64,000 bases of DNA from Tricholoma matsutake (Eukaryota; Basidiomycota; Agaricomycetes; Agaricales; Tricholomataceae). A program made the position numbers and the translations under genes. How positions within the stretch are numbered: the stretch's first letter is position 1; each line of letters opens with the position of its first letter. Under the pieces are notes generated by a model. The model was given only the letters and a program-made list of their open reading frames with translations, was not told the DNA's origin and did not search any database. Positions 34,332-43,700 of this stretch are shown one piece after another. Where the stretch lies: NCBI GenBank assembly GCA_026075535.2, contig AP026548.1:310001-374000 (forward strand), given 5' to 3'.

Positions 34332-35807
34332 CTAGATTCCTCTCATCATGTTTGGTGCATTTCCTGAGGAAACTGGGCACATCCGATCACTACTTGCATG
34401 TCCACGTATTCCACATGGGGTACATAGTAGTGTTGATGCGCTGCAGTCACTGGTCCTGTGGTCTTCTCCACACCTGGCACAGATGTCTCTGCTGATAATG
34501 CACTTGTGCACTACATGGTTGTATCCCTGGCACTTGAGGCATCTGATCAGTTCTCTTTTGCATTTGGTTACTGATACCTTTTTGTTGCAAATGACTAGCC
34601 CATTGAGTATGGCTTTATTTGTGCCATCTGGGTCTGTGAACGTGATGATCATATGACCTACCAACTGGTTTGGGTTTTGCCATACAGGGGCCTTCACCCA
34701 CCTGCATTTATTGATTGAGTCCTTGGGTAAGCTGTTTGACTCTGTTACCTCTTCTATGTGCAATTTCTCCATTATGTCAAAGGTTAGTGGGACAAAATAT
34801 GCCGTGATGTTGTAATTGCAAGCTTCTGGTAGAATGGAGGTGCCTAGCTCGCATTCCATGTGCAGGATGTCTGCCTCACTGCCGAGCCATGGCATGGATT
34901 TGTCGTCTCCAGCTTCTATGAGCAGCCCTCCATTTTTGAGCCATATTGCCAATCGTAGTTTGCACTCTTCATTTGTTGTTTTCATGGATTTGGTCAGTTT
35001 TTTGTTCAGTTGTTTTATTAGCTGTGGGGCTGGCAGTGTTTTTAGTTCTGGTATGTCCACTGAGAGGGTCCATAGGAATTGCCTTGCCCTTATACTTTCC
35101 TTTGATCTGACCCTTGGATCCACTTGGACTGGTGGTCTGACTGTACCCTGGTTCAGGGCATCCTGATAGGGTGTGGCTGTTGCCTTCTCCTTCTCTGTGA
35201 TACTTATCATTTGTTCTGTTGCTTTACCCAGTTCTTCGATTGAGTCTTTGGCCTGTGTTATTACCTCTTTTGTGGATTTGAGTATTCTGGCCGTGAGTTC
35301 CTCCGCTTTTTCTATAAACATGTTCTGTAGCATGTCAATGAGAGGGGTTAGTTCTTTCGATACTGTAGTAGTGACCTCCCTTGTTGTTTTCATCAATTCT
35401 AGTTCCTGCAATAAAAAAGCCACTGCCCAGATTCCATTTAGAGTTTGCAGTGGGGTGTTTGGTAGGGCTCCAACTTGAAACAGCATCTCAGCCAGTGATG
35501 TCAGTGATGGGGTTGAGCCTGACAGGGCCAGTAGACCCTTTGTGGCTAGCCAGGAGAGCCCTCCTTCGGCATCTGATATGTCTCCCAGATTGACTCCGCT
35601 TTGTGGTATTGTGCCCATTCGTCTGGTGCTCCTGCCTTTCTCCACTTGTAAGGGGGCTGGATGCTTCTCCCTGGTAGATAGTTCTGGTGTTGTTGCCATG
35701 GGTTTGCCCTTTTTTGAATTGTTGTGGTGTTCTCTGATAGTGTTGTCTGCCCTAATTACAGTGTAACTGCCGGTGTCTGATTGTCCAGCATGACAATTGC
35801 CAGGCAC
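34332..35807 (-). pseudogene. LINE ORF1 (gag-like, CCHC zinc knuckles)
   Basis: 491-codon frame starting MPGNCHAGQSDTGS. N-terminal and central parts are helical and Lys/Glu-rich (probable coiled coil about residues 150-230). The C-terminus has a series of CCHC-type knuckles: RCLKCQGYNHVVHKC, ICARCGEDHRTSDC and LCTPCGIRGHASSDRMC. The frame ends soon after. The neighbouring frame (about 34380-34200: SFLRKCTKHDERNLENLLPF and PWTWEAAPP-like text) looks like its true C-terminus, so a one-base insertion near 34365 probably caused a frameshift. ORF1 proteins bind the element RNA. Confidence 0.78.
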
Positions 35808-36569
35808 TGGGGCATCGTTTGGTTTTCCTTTGCTTCAGTATAGTATTTATGCTATTCTATGACCCAGAGGTGTAGTTTCCCTTCACTCTACCCACTTTGA
35901 ACTGTGGGAATTCTTGAATGAGGTGGCAGTACTGGATCAAGAAGGAGCTTTTGGTGTAATCTCATATTAATACATGTTCCCTTGAGTTACAGACCACTAA
36001 GATAGTAGGAGAGGCTGTAGAAAATACTCAAGAGCATGTTCAACCAAGGGTTCCAAAAAAGGCAATAACTTGAAAATATCTCAATAGCAACACAATGTGC
36101 CATTGATCGAAGAGCTGGGGCAAGAAGAGGCCAGTATACTCTGTAGAATGCACTTGTCCAATTAGGCCATGGCTAAAGCCTGGCATGAACAAGTCCTCTA
36201 AGATCTACTTATATATATGTGTGCATAGGTTGTAGGCTTACCTTGGTGCCAGGTGAAGTAAACTAAGCAAATCAAATGTAACTACTACTAAGAGAGATGA
36301 TGAAAGAATGACAAAAGAGTAACAAATATCTAAAATGTCCAATATTGTCTTGAACATGATATCTTCACAGTAAATACTACCAACAAGTGATCAATTTCAT
36401 CTGGAATTGATCAATTGTTCATGTACAAAAGGGAGGTAGTGCCTGTGTCTTAGCTGGTATTTCCATCAACTAACACTTAGTATTAATGACCTACATTACA
36501 ATCACTAGCAAAAAGCATAACAATCTGAGAATTTCAAAGTGACATTATATTTGAAATTATATACAGTGT
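35808..36569. other. Intergenic, nothing recognised
   Basis: AT-rich sequence upstream of the LINE ORF1. No coding or repeat motif recognised. Confidence 0.35.
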
Positions 36570-37690
36570 AAATAATGAGTATAAAAGGGGGGCAGGAGAG
36601 GGAGAGGAGGGAGAAAGGCCAAAAAGTTAGTAAAATGAAGTACAAAAAGAAAGAAGAAAAAAATATCTACAGCCCAAACAATGATGCACATCATTTGGGC
36701 TGTTTCATTGTGTCATTTCTTGGCATTGTTTTCCCCACTGCCATTGGCTCATATGCACCAGCCTTTCCCCCTATGAGCAGTTGCTCGTAGTGGAGGGGTC
36801 TGGTGCCATGGGAATTGTCATCTCCCCCTCGTCCCTATCATCTTCCTGCTGGTGCTGGTGCTGGTGCTGGTGGTGTTGGCATTGATAGTGGGGTGCTGGA
36901 TGCTCATTGTCATGGAGGGCTGTTAGCACCCGATCCACCCTGTGAGCAAGGGCTTGCAGTGGTGGGAGGTGGGTGCTGGGGTGCGGTCTCATCCTCCTCA
37001 TCTCTGCATGCCTGGCATTCTAGCTGAGCTGCACCCATGATCCACCCTTCAAGTGGTTGCTCGTAGGTGTGGGGTGGGTACCACATGGGTACCATTGGGC
37101 ATCGTTGTCGTCATCAGGCGGTGTCATTGTCGCCATTCCACCCACGATCCACCCCACGAGCAGTTGCTCATGAGGCTGGGATGGGTGGTGTGGCCATTGG
37201 GTTGTCATCAGCTGGTAGCACCCATGATCCACCCTACCAGCAGTTGCTCGTAGGGCTGGGAGCAGGTGCTGGGTCGATGTTTCACATTGGGGGTAGGCGT
37301 TGTGTATGATATGGTATCAGTGATGGGGCACCAAGAGGGCAGTTGGCTGGTGCTTACCTGACAAGTGTCCTCCTCCATGGGTCTTCCCAGTGCCCCTCCC
37401 AGTTCTCCGCTGGGCTGTGGTAGTCATCGTGGACCATGGTACAGGTTGTGTGATCAAGCTGAATGTTCAAAATGAACCGTGAGACCTACTTTCCATTTTG
37501 ATCCAAAATCCCCGTGTTGGAAGAACCCGCTGACTTTGAAAATCTGTAGGGGCTGACTTTCAAAGGAAAGCTTATTTGGCACCGCACTTAAACCTGTATT
37601 TTGATGGCATGTTCGTCGGGTTATAAAGACGAGTCCTTGTACCTCGGACTCGTAAAAAGAGACAATGGAAATCAATGGAGAGATGAGTGA
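36570..37690. repeat. Dispersed repeat X, copy 1, with GAGCA-NN-TGCTC motifs
   Basis: Repeat of unclear ends shared with 46873-47750. Shared landmarks are CCAAAATCC..GT(T/C)GG.A..ACCCGCTGA (about 37499-37530; about 47540-47575) and GGGTTATAAAGACGAGTCCT..CTCGGACTCGTAAAA (about 37617-37660; about 47703-47745). The interior is GC-rich with a (TGCTGG)n tract (about 36845-36875) and four short inverted repeats of the GAGCAgtTGCTC type, each next to CCACCC/GATCCACCC (about 36774, 37050, 37155, 37236). No credible gene; the several short ORFs follow the low-complexity sequence. Confidence 0.6.
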
Positions 37691-39338
37691 GATATGTGCA
37701 AATCAAGAGATCTTGGAGTGGTTAATCGGGGCGAGCCTTGAGACCCATTAACATTACCTCTCTCTGCCCCTGCTCTCTGATTAACAGCATGTTGCGTTCC
37801 TGTGGAGATATACTCGGATTATTGCCTTTTTTGGAATACCTGGTTCAGTCTACTCTCTGGTGCATGGAACAGGCTCTTCTACTATCTGGGTGGTCTCTAA
37901 CTCAAGGTAACATGTATCACCATGAGATTAAATCATTATATCTGCACTATGTTGAGACATAGAGGCTCTGTAGGCCTTGGGTGAGTGACTGTAACCTACC
38001 TGAATGTATTGACTCCTCCCCTCTCTTTTACAGACTCATAGACTGCTATAAAGCAGTATTTATACTTAACATACCTTGGTATATGTGTATATACAACCAC
38101 CAGTGGTCCTCATCAGCTGGCATGGAGTAACAAGGTGAATAGGTGAGTAGTTGAAGATACTGTCTTTTAGGACGAAGTATTGACCATATTGACAACCTGT
38201 AGGTCATAAATGAAGGGTAATATACTACTATAAATGCACAGGAGAGCCTTTGGATGATAGGAACAGTGTGTGCTTCATGGTGAGTGAAGTTCACCTATGT
38301 TGATGGGAGGCCCATGCCCTTGTGAGCCAGAACCTTCTCCCCCAACTATTTCCTTAATCTACCCTCAATCTACACTATTATTAGGCCTAGGAAACGAAGA
38401 AAGCGAATGTTTTGGTACCACGGATCTCCCAGAGTAAGCATACTCCCTCCTGACTCGATATTCTCTATTCTGGCTATCCTAACAACTGTAGGGTCTTCAT
38501 GGGGTCTATCAGATCGTTCATTGGGACCATTATATACTCTTTTTGTGTGCATTGCATAAGGGGAAGGCATAGGGATGCAGGTAAGTGACAACCTCTCCCA
38601 CTCCCCATACAGGTGTCCTGTCAGAGAGCCCCTTGTTCCCAACTTTCCCAACATCAATCCCCACCTCTACAGACACCCTTATACCCCTCTACACACACAC
38701 CTTTGGCTGTAGAAAATGCACAAGCCCAGTAGATGGTACCTGTCTCATACTTCCCTCACTTCTCCCAATTCCCCTCCTTCCCACTTCATGCAGCTCCCTT
38801 CCTCTGTCATGTATATATTATATATATAATTATATAGCCCTGTACATGTAGTTGAGCCCCTCAATTAAAAGAATAGACCCCTCCTCTTCCCCTTATGAAG
38901 GGAGAATGTTGGTTTACAAGCTAATATAGGTGAAAAAGCGAAAATATGTGTTTATTAACACTATATATACATGTAAAAGTGTTATATACACAAAAAAGCG
39001 AAGGAAAATGTTGGAGAATGAGTGGAATAGTGTGCTCATCGTCGGGGATGATGAGCGCACGGTTAGCCGAAGGTGTCGTGCGCGTTGATCAACCGTGGGA
39101 GACCGTGATCTGTTGATGATCGGAATGGTGGGAAAGTGCCGTGCACAATGCCGCACATGCCCGAAGCTATAGCTTATGTGAGCACAGTACATAGGCTTAC
39201 CTTTGAAGTTAGAAATAAGCATTTGGGGGAGGAATTAATACCGGTGTTGGGCATTAATGACAGCCTAGCAATACTAAGTCACGAGCATGATGCCTCACTA
39301 CTACTTATAATATTAGGCTCTTACTGTGGGAAGGTCAG
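37691..39338. other. Upstream region of the kinase gene
   Basis: Short ORFs only. A TATATATTATATATATAATTA run lies near 38810. About 38985-39130 contains the block AAAAAGCGAAGGAAAATG..AATGAGTGGAATAGT..CCGTGGGAGA that recurs in diverged form at about 56315 and 19075. The frame at 39136-39378 (MPCTMPHMPEAIAYVSTVHRL...) is protein-like and could be an upstream exon of the kinase gene, but no consistent splice junction was found. Confidence 0.35.
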
Positions 39339-40845
39339 GTGGACGCCAATTTCTCCTTTTGCCTCGACAACATTATGAAAACGACGCTCCCCACTTTGCC
39401 TTATAGCCCAACTGGTATTTTTTGGACCGATGATGTTCACATTTCCGCGTACACAAGCGAGCGAGCGTATCCACGAACTGATCTTGCAAACTTCTCCCCC
39501 TGGACTGGATTTGAGACCAAGATCCACCAGGCCGTCACTGCTTGCATGGCCGCCATGAAGATCACCTCCGGTGCCCAATATGATATCGGCTCCATGCCAA
39601 AGAAACCACGAGCTGTGTCAGGCCAAGAAGATGTTCGTGGCGAAGCAGTAGTCCAACTACATGATTTGGTCATAGAGGTGCTGGAGATACTGGGGATTAA
39701 GGGGCGGTTTATGCGTTCAGATACCGGGAATAATCAGATTGTTGGGGAGCCTGACTTTTCGTGGTTGCGGCACGCCACCCGACACCCAAAGGTTGTGGTG
39801 CGTATCACTGATCTCTCTATTCGACCTCTCTCATTCTATGGTACAGGTTGAGTACAAGACAAAATGGGCGGCACCTCTTGAAGATTTGCCTGGATATTTT
39901 CGACAAAATGATCCCAGCATCTTGGAGCGACAATCAATCGACGCTGTGTACCAACTCTATGGCTACATGACATTCAACGACAACAAGTACGGCGTCCTCA
40001 GCAATATGCAGCGGGCTTGGTTTTTTCAACGCATTGAGACTACCGATTTCAAAGGCAAAACCTTGCAGTACTACGGGCCGATTGAGATCGATTGGACGGG
40101 CGCGCCAAGCGTGCTCAATCCGACCGACCTGCCAAGTATGCTCAAAGCCTTTGTGGGCATTATCCTGCTTGCCGAAGTCACCTCCACCTGGTTTCATACT
40201 TCCCCAACCCTTGCTAAACCGCCTTCTAACCGATACTTCGGTACATCTGCCACAGCCACCCGTAGCCGTGACCGGGCTATCAGACTGGCAGGGTCTTCTC
40301 GCTCGACCGTCGTGGCCGGATCATATGAAATCTTGCAACTTGACCCTCGCCTTTGCCGTTTCGACCGTACTTCCATGCGTCATGCTCCGCAACGGGGCTG
40401 CACTGTAAGGGCAACGTTGGCGAGGGGAATTCTTGCCGGAGGCAGTCTGGATGTCTTCTGCAAAGTCGTAGACCTTTTTCAGAGGAAAGATTCCATTGAT
40501 GGGCTTGATAGGGAGGTGCGTAATTATGCAATTTTACATAATCTCCAAGGGGAAGTCATTCCACGTGTCCGTGGATATTACGATGTTTGGGGACTCCTGA
40601 GGCTCCTTGCTCTTGAAGACGTCGGTACTGCAATCCCCGAAACTGGGCCAGTCGATACTCAGACGAGGAGGAAGATGAAATCTGCTCTTGCTCGCATTCA
40701 CTCGGAAGGATACGTTCACCGCGACATTGCACGACGCAACTTCTGCAAGAAGGACAATGTAGTATACCTGGTTGACTTGGAGACGTTGGCACGGGGAAGT
40801 TCCCACGAAAGAGCGGCTGAACTGGCCTCTATCGATGCACTGTAG
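39339..40845 (+). CDS. PD-(D/E)XK nuclease-like domain fused to a protein kinase
   Basis: Two exons, 39339-39797 and 39847-40845, joined by a 49-bp intron (39798-39846, GTGCGT..TACAG) in phase 0. The N-terminal domain carries a restriction-endonuclease-type core: GEPDFSW (acidic residue) and, completed exactly across the intron, VVEYKTKW (E-x-K), then QLYGYMTF. The C-terminal domain is kinase-like: DVFCKVVD (candidate ATP-binding Lys), catalytic loop HRDIARRNFC and VYLVDLE in place of DFG. It ends ERAAELASIDAL with a normal stop. This architecture is familiar from Agaricomycetes, including as a C-terminal part of Crinkler-type effectors, and two orphan Crinkler headers lie at 19.5-20.3 kb. 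There are no stops or frameshifts, and it is GC-richer than its surroundings. The start may be ATG 39339 or 39375, or lie in an upstream exon. Confidence 0.8.
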
Positions 40846-41129
40846 GCTAGTTCCTATTGCCGAATTCCATGCAGTAAATTTGTAGAGTCTCACCGACTGT
40901 CAGCTTTTCTTGACAATTCGACGTCGTTATGCATCAGTGTTAAAGAGGGTGAGGTCACGCCTCTGCTGCTTGCTCAGAGTAGTAGCGGAAAACAGAGGTC
41001 CGCCTAGACGAACCCCGAAATGAGATAGGCGGGGGAGCGGACATGCTACAGGATGCTGATTGTGTTGTGTGTGGGGGTGGTGAAGGTGTTCAGAAGATGG
41101 GAGGTGAGGAGCATTGATGATTGTAGCTA

Positions 41130-41330
41130 ATTGCATAGTTGGAGAGAGGCCAATTGCTGTTCAACCCTGGCAGGGTTCTCCCGGATGTAGATTTCCCAAG
41201 CTTTGGAAGACCAATGGCCGACGGCTTGGATGATTGACTCTGTGATGCCTATCCATCTATTTTCCCGGGCATGGTAGCGGCCCCAGTTTTTCTTATCTCA
41301 GTGTCCTTTTCACTTGACCACCAGAGTGAG
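41130..41330 (-). pseudogene. Tyrosine recombinase C-terminal scrap
   Basis: On the minus strand about 41285-41135 reads WGRYHARENRWIGITE and onward to VGHWSSKAWEIYIRENPARV. The GHWSS..W..YIR part matches the C-terminal His/Trp..Tyr end of the tyrosine recombinases of DIRS/Crypton-type fungal elements. The rest of the gene is absent. The intervening 40846-41129 has no recognisable gene. Confidence 0.5.
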
Positions 41331-41715
41331 AAGGACAGGGATATAGGGACTTGCGTGTTAGAAGCCTCAGCACGAGCAGGCTGTAGGAGGCGATAACATT
41401 GTCATGTCGATTGGCGAGTAGGGTAGCAGTTGATAAAGTATGTCGGGGGCGGAGATGAAAAATATGGGTGAAAAAGATAAAATAACAGTACAATTTAGCA
41501 ACAGCGGGGGTGAAGTTCAATGGCACTTACCAGATATGTTGCTTGCTCAACCAGTTCAGCTCATGCTTATACTTTGCCCTCAACTGATCTTAGTGTAGAC
41601 ACTGTAGAGCCACTTGAGGCATGAGCCCATCTTTGTTTGCCTGGTCCGGAGAGGTGTTGACATCAAGGGGGTGTCAGAAAGAAAATTAAGGATACCGGGT
41701 TGAATTTTTTTTTTT
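41331..41715. other. Non-coding; ends at a poly-T tract
   Basis: No gene recognised. A run of about 13 T (41707-41719) abuts the truncated end of the Helitron coding sequence; on the coding (minus) strand this reads as poly-A. Confidence 0.4.
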
Positions 41716-42545
41716 TTAAGCCATGAAGTGGGGAACTAATAATTTGTGACTGGTATAGTGATCAGGGTTTCCTAGCAAATGCATGGATATCATAATTGCA
41801 CCCATTTCTGTTTTTGCTGACAACAAATTTACCACTTTTGCCATCAATCGTCTTGCTTTCTCTCTACTTGGCAATGTGCCTGTAACAAGTTCCATGTTTT
41901 TAGTAAAGATTGATTTGATTGATTCAAATATGACATGAGTTTTCAAGGGGGCTTTAGTTATATAATCAGATACATAGATAATTACTGCTCTAATAGCAGT
42001 GCCTGACATGAGGCAAGTTACGTCTGTGTTGCAGTGGAAAATATAAGTTAATAAGGGTGTAAAAGTATTTAGCCAAGGTTCTTTCTTTTTCAAATCAAGT
42101 GAACCAGTTTCCTTGTTTATATGTGTTTCTTGAAATAGAGGTCAGGGAAATCTTGCCTTGCATTTGCCCCATTTATTGTCCATGCAGCCAGTATAAACAT
42201 GCTGTTTATTTGTACTTCCATTGAGGTCTTTACTGTGCCCCACGTATTCTGAGCCAGTCCACGCAGAATTTGGTGGACTCTGCACAGACTAGCTCGGACT
42301 GGACCCACTCATTTGGCTCCAATGTCCTGTATATTGCTTGGACTCCTAGAGAGTCCACACAGACTTTTGTGGAGTCTGAGCCATTTTTGGACTTTTACTC
42401 GGAGTGCGCACAGACTTTGTCCAAGCAACATCAATTTACTCGGACTTGGACAGACTCGGACAGATACATGTCTGAGTCAAGTCCGAGTCAAGTCCGTGGA
42501 TGCACAACAGAGGCTTAGCTGACTACAGAAAAATTATGTATTAAA

Positions 42546-42613
42546 GTAGAATCGAACCCCAAGCCTTGTCACCAAGCATAAATAGTGCAGTTAACCACTA
42601 CACCACAGAGCCG
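42546..42613 (-). other. tRNA-like sequence (A box/B box), left end of T2
   Basis: Minus strand reads GTGGTGTAGTGGTTAA (A-box like) and GGGGTTCGATTC (B-box like) about 45 nt apart. It points toward the left end of element T2. The acceptor stem does not pair, so it is a tRNA-derived Pol III-type promoter relic rather than a tRNA gene. Confidence 0.6.
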
Positions 42614-43612
42614 TTATCAGTAAGTGCAAACAATTGCATTATGTAACCATATTTAAATCACGTGACTCATGTGCAAGTTCAAGACGTGTCAACAATCATT
42701 GTTGATGTTGATCACCACCATCACTCTCAACACCACTGCCTCCCACCTCCCTCTACCACCACCACCACCCAGTCAGCCCCCGCCTCTGACACCTCTTGCA
42801 CCATCAGCAACAAACAGCAAACTAGCCAAGCTGATGCAACAGGACCCAATGAGCCGAGCCAACACAATGGGCCCAAACAACAATAATCATCGTTTGGGCC
42901 CCTAGTAAGTGTTTTTTTTGCTTTTTGTTTTATCAATCAACTAATTGTATTTTATTGCTTTTTAGGTTGTATGCTACTGGGGACGACCTGCCACGACAAA
43001 AAATGCACAACCCATGCCCATGCCCACCCAATCCCCTCCTCCCCATTCAAATGGGATGTGAGGCTGTCAACACAGGCTAGGAGGGTGCCCAGGGATGCCA
43101 GGAGACCCCAGAAGGGGGATACCTGCCTAGTAAGCACCCACCAACTTCCGTAATCATGCCATGTCGCACTGATGTGCCCAAACCCCCCCCCCAAAAAAAA
43201 ATAAATACAGAAACCCAAACAGGGGATGATGGGGATGAACGACGACAAGCCACCCACCCCCAGCCTCACGAGCAACTGCTCGTGGGGTGGATCACGCCAG
43301 GCGGAATGACAATGATGACAAGCCACCCACCTCCAGCCTTACGAGCAACTGCTTGTGGGGTCATGGGGTGGGTTTTTTCTTCTTTTTCTTTTAGCCCTCC
43401 CCCACATTTTGGGGGGAGTTTTTTTTTTAAATCTGGTTTGTAATGTAGTTATTATTAGTTTTTTTTTGTATTTCTTTGATTGTATTGTATACTCCCTTGC
43501 ATTAGATGCAAGGGATGCAGTTAATAAAATTTATTTGTTCAATTTTTGAGAGATAAATACTTGAGTTTGAGTTTGAGTGTCATAAATAAACTATGTATTA
43601 CTAACAAATAAT

Positions 43613-43700
43613 TCTCCTGTGGCTCAACTGGTTGATCACATGTGTTTAGTTTGTTGTGTGATGACTTGGAGGTCTTGGGTTCAATCCTTGCTCTGCACAC
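43613..43700 (+). other. tRNA-like sequence (A box/B box), right end of T2
   Basis: Plus strand reads TGTGGCTCAACTGGTTGA (A-box like) and TTGGGTTCAATCCTTG (B-box like) about 45 nt apart, pointing toward the right end of T2. Not a folding tRNA gene. Confidence 0.6.

Larger units (their letters stand above)
32820..35807 (-). mobile_element. LINE-type retrotransposon lacking its reverse transcriptase
   Basis: Non-LTR element read right to left: ORF1 (35807-34332, continuing in another frame to about 34200), then ORF2 with an AP-type endonuclease (34172-32820). The similarity stops in the linker after the endonuclease; no RT is found before 32820 or elsewhere nearby. Loss of the 3' half is unusual, because LINE copies normally lose their 5' end. 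No poly-A tail or target duplication was identified. Confidence 0.8.

Noticed and set aside
36771..37309. Several overlapping Gly/His/Pro-rich ORFs in repeat X
   Set aside because: Open frames result from GC-rich tandem repeats on both strands; no motif or splice support.
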